Assembly: GCF_002303885.1 (NCBI RefSeq) | Contig: NZ_MRCM01000013.1 | Span: 104,144 to 168,143, forward strand | From: Flavobacterium sp. ACN2 | GTDB lineage: Bacteria; Bacteroidota; Bacteroidia; Flavobacteriales; Flavobacteriaceae | Direction of reading: 5' to 3' | DNA length: 64,000 nt | In this document: positions 34,820-41,895 of the stretch, piece by piece | How the letters are laid out: each line of letters begins with the position of its first letter | Numbering within the stretch: the first letter of the stretch is position 1 | Program-made: the position numbers and the translations under genes | Notes under the pieces: generated by a model | Database searches by the model: none | What the model was told of the DNA's origin: nothing | What the model saw: the letters and a program-made list of their open reading frames with translations, nothing else

Positions 34820-34952
34820 TAATTAATATTTTTAATTAAAAAATTTAATAGTAAAAGTAAGTTTTTTATTTATGTGGACTTTGAAAAAAAGTTTCATTTA
34901 TTTCAAAAAACATTTCTCTATTCAACACCCCAACAAATAAAATCAGATTCCG

Positions 34953-34960
34953 TATATTTG
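34953..34960 (+). promoter_or_regulatory. -7 promoter element for pyrR (TATATTTG)
   Basis: TAnnTTTG match 24 nt before the ATG at 34985. The open frame extends upstream to 34874, but that would precede transcription start, so the internal ATG is chosen. Confidence 0.6.
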
Positions 34961-34984
34961 TGCAACCAAACATTACAATCACTT

Positions 34985-35524
34985 ATGAGTCAAAAAGTAT
35001 TACTTAATTCGAAAGAAGTTACTATCATACTCCATCGTTTGGCTTGTCAGTTAATCGAAAAACATCTTGATTTCTCTGAAACTATTTTAGTGGGAATTCA
35101 GCCAAGAGGCGTTTTTTTAGCTGAACGTTTAAAACAAATATTAGAAAACGAATACAAGGTTCCTGAAATTTCTTTAGGATATCTGGACATCACTTTTTTT
35201 AGAGATGATTTCCGTCGTACTGATAAACCGCTTGAAGCCAATAAGACCCAAATCAATTTTATAGTCGAAGACAAAAAAGTCATTTTTATCGATGACGTTT
35301 TGTTTACAGGAAGAAGCATTCGTTCGGCGTTAACTGCCATTCAATCTTTTGGAAGACCTTCAGAAATTGAATTATTGGTTTTAATAGACAGACGTTTCAG
35401 TCGTCATTTACCAATTCAGCCCGATTATAGAGGTCGTCAGGTAGATGCTATTAATGGTGAAAAAGTAATTGTAAGCTGGAAAGAAAATGATGGTGAAGAT
35501 GTTGTTCACCTAGTGACAAATTAG
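34985..35524 (+). CDS. pyrR: PyrR-type phosphoribosyltransferase (pyrimidine regulator / uracil PRTase)
   Basis: A 179-aa type I phosphoribosyltransferase with the PRPP-binding loop VIFIDDVLFTGRS (about 99-111), GIQPRGVFLAERL, and the PyrR-type LVLIDRRFSRHLPIQPDY plus YRGRQVDA. PyrR proteins bind pyr mRNA in Firmicutes and also have uracil phosphoribosyltransferase activity. Linkage to pyrB 151 nt downstream supports the assignment. Whether it regulates RNA here is unknown, because no classical PyrR-binding loop was seen. The chosen start MSQKVLLNSKEV matches family length. Confidence 0.88.
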   Translation: MSQKVLLNSKEVTIILHRLACQLIEKHLDFSETILVGIQPRGVFLAERLKQILENEYKVPEISLGYLDITFFRDDFRRTDKPLEANKTQINFIVEDKKVIFIDDVLFTGRSIRSALTAIQSFGRPSEIELLVLIDRRFSRHLPIQPDYRGRQVDAINGEKVIVSWKENDGEDVVHLVTN

Positions 35525-35530
35525 TTTAAT

Positions 35531-35669
35531 CGGTTAACCGGTTAATTGTTTAATCGGAAAAGCCAATGATTAAACAATTAGAGAATTTAAAAAAGTTGAA
35601 CCGTTAAATCGGTTAACTGTTTAATCGGAAAGAAAGCGATTAAACGATTAAACAAATAAACAATTAAAC
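35531..35669 (+). repeat. pyrR-pyrB intergenic repeats forming two hairpins
   Basis: Two related segments each contain TTTAATCGG followed by its complement. Hairpin 1: TAATTGTTTAATC (35543-35555) with GATTAAACAATTA (35568-35580), 13 bp. Hairpin 2: GTTTAATCG (35619-35627) with CGATTAAAC (35637-35645), 9 bp. Then come octamer units GATTAAAC, GATTAAAC, AAATAAAC, AATTAAAC (35638-35669), ending 6 nt before the pyrB ATG. No T-tract terminator. Confidence 0.6.
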
Positions 35670-35675
35670 AGAAAG

Positions 35676-36602
35676 ATGAAAGAATTAAGCGTAAATCATT
35701 TATTAGGAATTAAATATATCAACGAGAATGATATTAACCTGATTTTTGAAACGGCAGATCATTTTAAAGAAGTCATTAATAGACCGATTAAAAAAGTTCC
35801 TTCATTACGAGATATTACCATTGCCAATATTTTCTTCGAAAACAGTACCAGAACCAAACTCTCTTTCGAATTAGCGCAGAAACGTTTATCTGCTGATGTA
35901 ATCAGTTTTTCTGCAGCTCAGTCATCGGTTAAAAAAGGCGAGACCTTGATTGATACTGTAAATAATATCCTTTCGATGAAAGTTGATATGGTTGTAATGC
36001 GCCACTCCAATCCCGGAGCGGCTTATTTTTTATCTAAAAATGTCAAAGCCAGTATCGTAAACGCCGGAGACGGAGCACACGAGCATCCAACTCAGGCTTT
36101 GTTAGATAGTTATTCTATCAGAGAAAAATTGGGCGATGTTGCTGGAAAAAAAGTTGTTATTGTAGGCGATATTCTGCATTCGAGAGTAGCCTTGTCCAAC
36201 ATATATGCTTTGCAGATGCAAGGCGCAGAAGTAAAAGTTTGCGGACCAAAAACGCTTATTCCGAGATATATTGAATCGCTTGGTGTTACCGTTGAGCCGA
36301 ATTTGCGTAAAGCGCTAGAATGGTGTGACGTTGCGAATATGCTTCGTGTGCAAAACGAACGTATGGATGTGAATTTCTTCCCATCGACACGGGAGTACGC
36401 ACAACAATATGGAGTGGATAAACCGCTTTTGGATTCGCTAGGAAAAGAAATCGTAATCATGCACCCGGGACCAATCAATAGAGGAGTAGAAATTACTTCT
36501 GAAGTGGCAGATTCTGATCATTCGGTAATCTTGAATCAGGTGGAGAATGGTGTTGCGATTAGAATGGCGGTTATTTATTTGCTGGCTTCTAAGATACAGT
36601 AG
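35676..36602 (+). CDS. pyrB: Aspartate carbamoyltransferase catalytic subunit
   Basis: A 308-aa enzyme that condenses carbamoyl phosphate and aspartate, the committed step of pyrimidine synthesis. Family motifs: FFENSTRTKLSFE (carbamoyl phosphate binding, near 55-67), MRHSNPGAAY, GDGAHEHPTQALLD (near 130-143), GDILHSRVA, NMLRVQNER and MHPGPINRGVEI. Length and start are canonical. No pyrI gene is nearby. It follows pyrR, probably in one transcript. Confidence 0.95.
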   Translation: MKELSVNHLLGIKYINENDINLIFETADHFKEVINRPIKKVPSLRDITIANIFFENSTRTKLSFELAQKRLSADVISFSAAQSSVKKGETLIDTVNNILSMKVDMVVMRHSNPGAAYFLSKNVKASIVNAGDGAHEHPTQALLDSYSIREKLGDVAGKKVVIVGDILHSRVALSNIYALQMQGAEVKVCGPKTLIPRYIESLGVTVEPNLRKALEWCDVANMLRVQNERMDVNFFPSTREYAQQYGVDKPLLDSLGKEIVIMHPGPINRGVEITSEVADSDHSVILNQVENGVAIRMAVIYLLASKIQ

Positions 36603-36610
36603 TTTTTTTT

Positions 36611-36649
36611 AGTAATTAGTGATTAGTAATTAGTGATTAGTAATTAGTG
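36611..36649. repeat. 7/14-bp tandem array (ATTAGTA / ATTAGTG)
   Basis: About 2.8 copies of a 14-bp unit made of ATTAGTA and ATTAGTG, starting 8 nt after the pyrB stop. Non-coding. Confidence 0.6.
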
Positions 36650-36740
36650 TTCAGTTTTAGTATTCAGTCTCGGTCTCGGTTTTCAGTTTTGAAATAAGTG
36701 TTGCATTGAATGAAGTGTTTTTTTTAACGAAATATGCTTT

Positions 36741-36818
36741 GCGAATGTGGGCTTTGACTCCACTCAGCCTGACACGTGAAACCTGAAACCTCAAACTTTA
36801 AACTTAAACTTGAAACAA
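36741..36818. repeat. CTGAG-type dispersed repeat plus GAAACC heptamer array
   Basis: 36741-36774, read on the minus strand, matches 38293-38326 at 29 of 34 positions (shared TGTCAGGCTGAG and AGCCCAC). It is followed by six heptamers at 36777-36818 (TGAAACC, TGAAACC, TCAAACT, TTAAACT, TAAACTT, GAAACAA). The same pairing of elements is found near 38268-38420. Confidence 0.65.
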
Positions 36819-36872
36819 CAAAAAAACTTACTAAATTAGCATCATAAAATACAAGCCCCACAAATTATAAAA

Positions 36873-37205
36873 ATGAAAGTAGATCAAAAAGGACATACGG
36901 TTACGATTAAAGATACTCAAGGAGATGTAAATGCTTTCTTGGAAAAAGTGACGCAACAGTTTAAAACCTTTGAAAAACAAAATATTATAATCGATTTATC
37001 AGCTGATGCAGCAATTACAGAAAAAGATTTGAAAGCTTTTTTACCACTTTCTAAGCTTCATAAAAAAGCAAAAAAATCTTTTGTTATAGTTGCAAGCGAT
37101 CTTGATTTTAATGCTATTTCAGATAAATTAGCGGTGGTTCCTTCACTTTTGGAAGCACATGATATTATCGAAATGGAAGAAATCGAAAGAGACCTGGGGT
37201 TTTAA
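36873..37205 (+). CDS. Small STAS-like protein upstream of ribonuclease Z
   Basis: A 110-aa cytoplasmic protein with alternating beta/alpha pattern (HTVTIKDTQGDV, NIIIDLSADAAIT, LKAFLPLSKLHKKAKKSFVIVAS) resembling a STAS/anti-sigma antagonist fold. No conserved phosphorylatable Ser was confirmed. Its position 95 nt before rnz suggests linked expression. The function is unknown and the fold assignment is an impression from pattern only. Confidence 0.7.
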   Translation: MKVDQKGHTVTIKDTQGDVNAFLEKVTQQFKTFEKQNIIIDLSADAAITEKDLKAFLPLSKLHKKAKKSFVIVASDLDFNAISDKLAVVPSLLEAHDIIEMEEIERDLGF

Positions 37206-37207
37206 TT

Positions 37208-37306
37208 TTAGATTTCTGATTTTAGATTTTAGATTTTTGAATGCTAAATCTAAAATGTTTTGTCAATCTAAAATCTACATTCTAAAATCTAAAATCAAAA
37301 ATGAAG
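37208..37306. repeat. Heptamer arrays TTAGATT / AATCTAA upstream of rnz
   Basis: Four TTAGATT-type heptamers (37208-37235) face five AATCTAA-type heptamers (37265-37299), which are reverse complements, so the leader can fold on itself. The second array keeps exact 7-bp phase into the start: the next heptamer is AATGAAG, containing the rnz ATG at 37301. Confidence 0.65.
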
Positions 37307-38206
37307 TTAACCATACTTGGCTGTTATGCCGCAACTCCGAGAACACTTACTAATCCGACTTCGCAGGTTCTAGAAATTAAAAACCGATTGTTTTTAATTG
37401 ATTGTGGAGAGGGAACTCAAGTTCAGCTTCGAAAGAATAAGATTAAATTCTCAAAAATAAATCACATTTTTATTTCCCATCTTCACGGCGATCACTTGTA
37501 CGGATTAATTGGGACGATTTCTACTTTTTCTCTTTTGGGAAGAACAACCGATTTACATGTTTATGGCCCAAAAGGAATTAAAGAATTAATTCTTCTTCAG
37601 TTAAAATTGACGGAATCTTGGACAACTTATTCTTTGTTTTTTCACGAATTAGAATCAAAAGAAAGTGAAGTTATTTTTGAAGATAAAAAGGTTATTGTAA
37701 AAACGATTCCGTTAAAGCATCGTGTTTATACCAATGGCTTTCTGTTTCAAGAAAAACCAGATGAAAGAAAACTAGATATTGAAGGGGTTCAGCGTTATGA
37801 TATTCATGTGGCTTATTATCAGAAAATCAAAAATGGAAGTGATATCACACTTGATGATGGAACTGTAGTCGAAAATAAAAAATTGACTTTTGATCCGCCA
37901 CCAACAAAAAGTTATGCCTTCTGTTCTGATACGGTTTACAACGAAGAGATCATTCCGATTATAGAGAATACGGATATTTTATATCATGAGTCTACGTTTC
38001 TGGAATCTGAAGCAAGACTGGCAGAAAAAACCTTGCATTCTACTGCAAAAGAAGCAGCCAATATTGCATTGAAAGCCAATGTAAAACAATTAATTTTAGG
38101 TCATTATTCAACACGTTACGACGGAATTGAGCGTTTTAAAGAAGAAGCCGAAACGGTTTTCCCAAATGTGCTTTTGGGAGATGATGGACGTAGTTTTGAG
38201 TTTTAA
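37301..38206 (+). CDS. rnz: Ribonuclease Z
   Basis: A 301-aa metallo-beta-lactamase-fold endonuclease that matures tRNA 3' ends. It starts KLTILGCYAATPR and has LIDCGEGTQVQLRK, the zinc motif HLHGDH (residues 60-65), a FCSDTVYNEEI Asp ligand region, HESTFL and ILGHYSTRY. Length is normal for the short form. Its leader is a heptamer-repeat array. Confidence 0.93.
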   Translation: MKLTILGCYAATPRTLTNPTSQVLEIKNRLFLIDCGEGTQVQLRKNKIKFSKINHIFISHLHGDHLYGLIGTISTFSLLGRTTDLHVYGPKGIKELILLQLKLTESWTTYSLFFHELESKESEVIFEDKKVIVKTIPLKHRVYTNGFLFQEKPDERKLDIEGVQRYDIHVAYYQKIKNGSDITLDDGTVVENKKLTFDPPPTKSYAFCSDTVYNEEIIPIIENTDILYHESTFLESEARLAEKTLHSTAKEAANIALKANVKQLILGHYSTRYDGIERFKEEAETVFPNVLLGDDGRSFEF

Positions 38207-38215
38207 CTAAAAAAG

Positions 38216-38255
38216 GTTCTAAGGTTCTGAGATGCTGAGGTTCTAAGGGACTAAG
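38216..38255. repeat. Degenerate octamer tandem array (5 units)
   Basis: GTTCTAAG, GTTCTGAG, ATGCTGAG, GTTCTAAG, GGACTAAG with no spacing errors, starting 10 nt after the rnz stop. Same family as 11401-11432 and 31283-31314. Confidence 0.65.
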
Positions 38256-38267
38256 TTTGTATGTGGT

Positions 38268-38420
38268 TGTTTCAGGTTTAACATTTCACGTTTGTCAGGC
38301 TGAGCGAAGTCGAAGCCCACGTTTGCAAATCAAGTTCTGTTTATAAAAGCATTTCGACTTCGCTCAGTGTGACAGTCAAATATTCAGATTCCATGAACCT
38401 GAAACCTGAAACTTGAAACA
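38268..38420. repeat. Composite inverted-repeat element (CTGAGCGAAGTCGAA)
   Basis: Inner arms: 38293-38314 and the complement of 38353-38374 agree at 20 of 22 positions. Outer arms: GTTTCAGGTTT at 38268-38278 against the TGAAACC heptamers at 38400-38420. The whole 150-bp unit is therefore roughly palindromic, like a MITE or REPIN. A related half-copy is at 36741-36818. Confidence 0.65.
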
Positions 38421-38422
38421 AT

Positions 38423-38485
38423 AATCTAAAATCAACAATCTAAAATCTAAAATCAACAATCTAAAAATCATAAATCATAAGTCAT
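38423..38485 (+). repeat. Nine-unit heptamer array running into the pdxH start codon
   Basis: Nine consecutive 7-mers: AATCTAA, AATCAAC, AATCTAA, AATCTAA, AATCAAC, AATCTAA, AAATCAT, AAATCAT, AAGTCAT. The last contains the first two bases of the pdxH ATG at 38484. Same motif family as the rnz leader. Confidence 0.7.
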
Positions 38486-39128
38486 GAACGATTTAAGTAA
38501 TTATAGAAAATCTTACGAGAAAAGCGAATTATTAGAAAGTACTATTCCCGAAGATCCAATTAATCTTTTTAACCGATGGTTTCATGAGGTGGAAGATTTT
38601 GGCGGAAGCGGAGAGGTGAATGCCATGACGGTTTCGACAATTGGATTGGACGGCTTTCCAAAGGCTCGCGTGGTTTTATTGAAGAAATTTTCGGAAGAAG
38701 GGTTTATCTTTTATACCAATTACAATTCCGAAAAAGGAAAAGCAATAGAAGCAAACCCAAATGTTTGTCTGTCTTTTTTTTGGCAGGAAGCAGAACGTCA
38801 GGTAATCATTAAAGGAATAGCTCAGAAAACATCTGAGATTATTTCAGATAATTATTTTGATTCTCGTCCTGATGGAAGTAAGCTTGGAGCGATTGTTTCG
38901 AAGCAAAGTGAAGTGATTCCGTCCAGAACTTTTTTAGAAGAAAACTTAAAAAAACTAGAAACTGAATTTGAAGGAAAAGCAATTCCCAGACCCGAAAATT
39001 GGGGTGGTTATATTGTGACTCCATTACAAGTTGAATTTTGGCAGGGAAGACCCAACAGGCTTCATGATAGAATTCGCTACACGAGCCAGTCAGATTTTTC
39101 TTGGAAGATTGAAAGGTTATCTTCTTAA
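38484..39128 (+). CDS. pdxH: Pyridoxamine 5'-phosphate oxidase
   Basis: A 214-aa FMN-dependent oxidase that makes pyridoxal 5'-phosphate. It has the family N-terminus (LSNYRKSYEKSELLE), P-loop-like FMN-binding ARVVLLKKFSEEGFIFYTNYNSEKGKAI, CLSFFWQEAERQVIIKG, RPDGSKLGAIVSKQSEVI, and the C-terminal signature VEFWQGRPNRLHDRIRY. Start and length are normal. Confidence 0.95.
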   Translation: MNDLSNYRKSYEKSELLESTIPEDPINLFNRWFHEVEDFGGSGEVNAMTVSTIGLDGFPKARVVLLKKFSEEGFIFYTNYNSEKGKAIEANPNVCLSFFWQEAERQVIIKGIAQKTSEIISDNYFDSRPDGSKLGAIVSKQSEVIPSRTFLEENLKKLETEFEGKAIPRPENWGGYIVTPLQVEFWQGRPNRLHDRIRYTSQSDFSWKIERLSS

Positions 39129-39191
39129 AAGTAGTTTTACGTAAGAATTTTATATAATAAATAAAAAAATAAATGCATTTCATCGATTAAT

Positions 39192-39223
39192 TTTGCACTT
39201 TAACGGTAAATTGAATACGTTTG
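39192..39223 (+). promoter_or_regulatory. Promoter (-33 TTTG, -7 TACGTTTG)
   Basis: TTTG at 39192-39195, 20-nt spacer, TACGTTTG at 39216-39223, about 75 nt before the CAP-domain gene. An overlapping TAATTTTG at 39188-39195 could be an alternative -7 box. Confidence 0.65.
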
Positions 39224-39301
39224 GTATACAATAATACGAACGATATTTATTCAAAGATAAATTTAAAGGATTTGCCCCAACATTTACTTTAAACCGCTAA
39301 A

Positions 39302-39820
39302 ATGCTGATGATTATGAAAAAGATTATGCGCACCATGTTGTTCATTGCGATTCTTGTCGCAATGAACGCATGTTCTGCTGACTCCGCTGAAGCTGGCTTG
39401 GAAACTACTACTCCAACAGAAACACTTGTTGCAAATTACACATACAACGATACCGAAATAGAGACGATGAGATTAATAAACGAATACCGTTTGAGTATTG
39501 GTTTAAATTCTCTGGAAAGAATTAATCATATATCTTATAAATGTGAAGAGCATAATAAATATATGATTCAGAATAATGTTGTAGATCATAACGATTTTGT
39601 TGCTAGGTCTACTAATATGACTAATGTATTGGGAGCTAAAAGAGTAGGAGAGAATGTTGCCTACAATTATAAAACTCCAGAGGCCGCTGTAAGGGCTTGG
39701 CTTGATAGTCCAGGGCACAAAGAAAATATAGTTGGCGATTATACTCATTTTGGGTTATCTGTAACCACAGATGCAGCTACAGGAAAAAAATACTACACTA
39801 ACATATTTGTGAAGCTTTAA
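39302..39820 (+). CDS. CAP-domain (SCP/PR1-like) lipoprotein
   Basis: A protein of up to 172 aa with a lipoprotein signal ending in lipobox VAMNAC, then a CAP domain (about 50-172): ETMRLINEYRLSIGLNSL, EEHNKYMI, GENVAYNY, AVRAWLDSPGHKENI and TNIFVKL. Bacterial CAP proteins are extracellular and of uncertain function. Four closely spaced in-frame ATGs (39302, 39308, 39314, 39326) make the start ambiguous; 39314 (MKKIMRTML) would also give a normal signal. A full promoter and terminator surround it, so it is monocistronic. Confidence 0.88.
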   Translation: MLMIMKKIMRTMLFIAILVAMNACSADSAEAGLETTTPTETLVANYTYNDTEIETMRLINEYRLSIGLNSLERINHISYKCEEHNKYMIQNNVVDHNDFVARSTNMTNVLGAKRVGENVAYNYKTPEAAVRAWLDSPGHKENIVGDYTHFGLSVTTDAATGKKYYTNIFVKL

Positions 39821-39848
39821 AAATATATTGAACAGGTTGGTTTTTTAG

Positions 39849-39884
39849 AAGTCGTTGTGATTCATAGAATTGCAACGACTTTTT
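39849..39884 (+). terminator. Intrinsic terminator of the CAP-domain gene
   Basis: AAGTCGTTG / CAACGACTT with an inner GATTC / GAATT extension and ATA loop, followed by T5. Confidence 0.85.
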
Positions 39885-39890
39885 AAATTA

Positions 39891-39921
39891 AAAAAAGCTG
39901 CCTTTATGGTAGCTTTTTTTG
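39891..39921. terminator. Bidirectional terminator, end of the adhesin operon
   Basis: AAAAAAGCTGCC / GGTAGCTTTTTT (12 bp, one wobble), loop TTTAT. It ends the minus-strand adhesin/SprF/OmpA operon and backs up the CAP gene terminator. Confidence 0.85.
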
Positions 39922-39939
39922 TTTATCTGTTTTTTTAGG

Positions 39940-41883
39940 TTATAAAGCCGTAATAATAAATTCGCTTCGTCTGTTTGCCTGATGTTCTGCTTCAGTGCAT
40001 GGAACACCGTCTGCGCATTTATTAACCAGTTCTGTTTCGCCATAGCCTTTTCCTGTTAGTCGGTTAGGCGCTATTCCGTTTTTAATGAGCCACTGGATGG
40101 TCGATTTTGCTCTTCGGTCAGATAACGCTTCGTTGTACTGGTGCGAAGCTCTGCTGTCTGTGTGCGAGCGGATATCCAGCTTCATGCTTGGATTATCGTT
40201 TAAGACAACGAGTATTTTTTCCAGATCAAGCGCCGCTTCGGTTCTAATGTTAGATTTATCCAAATCAAAATAAATCATTTTGATTCCGAAGCATTTTCCC
40301 AAATCATCGCCCACAGTAACCTTGCAGGTTGATTTTTCAAGTGCAATCGGAAGATTGGTCTTGCCGCTTGTTTTATCTATGGTTATGGTTACTTCTTTTG
40401 TAGCGAATTCAGGTTTTTCTGCTCTTACGAAATAGGTTTTTCCGCATTCAACATCAAAAGTGTACATTCCGGAACCGTCTGCAGCGGCAGAGTTTTTAAG
40501 GTTCATCTGGTCATCATACAGAGTGACTTTTGCTCCTGGAAGCGCAAGCCCTGTTTCTGCATGTGATATTATTCCGTACAGCTGCTGGATGCATTTAAGC
40601 CTTCTGGTTTCTAAGAATCTATAGATATCATCAGAGCCCTGTCCGCCATCTTTGTTGGAAGTGAAAAACCCTCTTCTGGTTTCAGGATCAATGATGTACG
40701 CAAAGTCATCTTTTGGAGAATTGACATCTGCCCCGACATTCTGAATGTTGCTTACTTTTCCGCTATTGTCAATATTGGCCACAAAAACATCCAATCCTCC
40801 GAGACCCGGATGCCCGTCAGACGCAAAATAAATCTCGTTTTCAGAAGTTAAGTAGGGATACGTTTCTTTTCCTTCCGTATTAATCGTGTTTCCAAGATTT
40901 TGCGGAGGGCCAAAGCCGCCATTTGAATTTATTGTTACTTTATACAAATCGGATTCGCCGAAAGATCCCGGCATATCGGAAGCAAAATAAAGCGTTTTTT
41001 CATCTGGACTTAAAGCCGGATGGCCTGTGCTGTAATTATTGCTGTTGAAAGGAAGCTCTGCAATGTTGGTCCATTTGCCGTCTTTTCCCAGTTCTGCTTT
41101 ATAAAGCTTGATTAAAGTGACTCTGCTTTCGTCCTTTCCTTTCTTGCCGCCAATATAGTTGTTTCTGGTAAAATAGACTGTTTTTCCGTCTTTGGTGAAG
41201 ACAGGAGAAGCTTCGTGAAATTTGGTATTAATAGCCGATTTAAATTTATTCACTTTTGATGCGGTTCCCGTTGCGGGATCCAGATCAGCATTATAAATAT
41301 TGGTGAAATATTCTCCTGTCCATTTGTGTTTGCGCTGTACAAAATTTCCCGTATCCCGTGCAGATGCAAAGTAGATTTTGCTGTTGTACACAAACGACCC
41401 GTAATCGGAGTATTTGCTGTTAATGCCCGCATCTTCTATCTGATACCTCCCAGAATTTGCTTTTATCTGGTCCAGATAGTTTGCATCTTCTCTGTAGAGC
41501 TTTCCTCTGCTGTCATTTTTTGATACGGCATTGAATTCTTCCAGAAGCCTATTGGCTTTGGCGATATCTCCAGCCGATTTTAATGATTGCGCGTATCTAA
41601 AAAAGTACTCCGGCTCAGGATTTGGATTCATGGCAAATAATTCGCCGTACCATTTTGCCGCGTTCTGAAAATCTGAATTAAAATAATAGGCATTTCCCAG
41701 TTTTTTAAACATGTCTTCAGATCTGTAGCCTTTGGCCGCAACTTTTTCATAAGTCTTTATTGCATCGACATAGGCGTAGCTGTCATATTTTTTGTCTGCA
41801 GCATTTATTTTTGCCTGCTGGGCATAGCTGCCGAATGAAAAAGCGCCTATGATTGCAGCGAAAAGTAGTGTATAGTTTTTCAT
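39940..41883 (-). CDS. OmpA-family protein with TPR, PD40 and CarboxypepD_reg domains
   Basis: A 647-aa outer-membrane or periplasmic protein. Order: signal peptide (MKNYTLLFAAIIGAFSFGSYAQ), TPR (about 25-130), PD40/WD40-like propeller repeats (about 160-415, for example HPALSPDEKTLYFASDMPG), a carboxypeptidase-regulatory fold (about 435-520), and an OmpA peptidoglycan-binding domain (about 540-647, YFDLDKSNIRTEAALDLEKI, RSHTDSRASHQYNEALSDRRA). This layout is shared with PorE-like T9SS accessory proteins and with the OmpA proteins found beside SprF homologues. It follows porP/sprF with a 12-nt gap and probably anchors the secretion or attachment apparatus to peptidoglycan. Confidence 0.88.
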   Translation of the reverse strand: MKNYTLLFAAIIGAFSFGSYAQQAKINAADKKYDSYAYVDAIKTYEKVAAKGYRSEDMFKKLGNAYYFNSDFQNAAKWYGELFAMNPNPEPEYFFRYAQSLKSAGDIAKANRLLEEFNAVSKNDSRGKLYREDANYLDQIKANSGRYQIEDAGINSKYSDYGSFVYNSKIYFASARDTGNFVQRKHKWTGEYFTNIYNADLDPATGTASKVNKFKSAINTKFHEASPVFTKDGKTVYFTRNNYIGGKKGKDESRVTLIKLYKAELGKDGKWTNIAELPFNSNNYSTGHPALSPDEKTLYFASDMPGSFGESDLYKVTINSNGGFGPPQNLGNTINTEGKETYPYLTSENEIYFASDGHPGLGGLDVFVANIDNSGKVSNIQNVGADVNSPKDDFAYIIDPETRRGFFTSNKDGGQGSDDIYRFLETRRLKCIQQLYGIISHAETGLALPGAKVTLYDDQMNLKNSAAADGSGMYTFDVECGKTYFVRAEKPEFATKEVTITIDKTSGKTNLPIALEKSTCKVTVGDDLGKCFGIKMIYFDLDKSNIRTEAALDLEKILVVLNDNPSMKLDIRSHTDSRASHQYNEALSDRRAKSTIQWLIKNGIAPNRLTGKGYGETELVNKCADGVPCTEAEHQANRRSEFIITAL

Positions 41884-41895
41884 GATGCCTTATTT

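Noticed and set aside
35531..35669. A classical PyrR attenuator
   Set aside because: There is no PyrR-binding loop consensus that I can see and no T-tract terminator; only repeat-derived hairpins are present.
37159..37353. A 64-codon frame between the STAS-like gene and rnz
   Set aside because: It overlaps both genes and its composition comes from the heptamer repeats.
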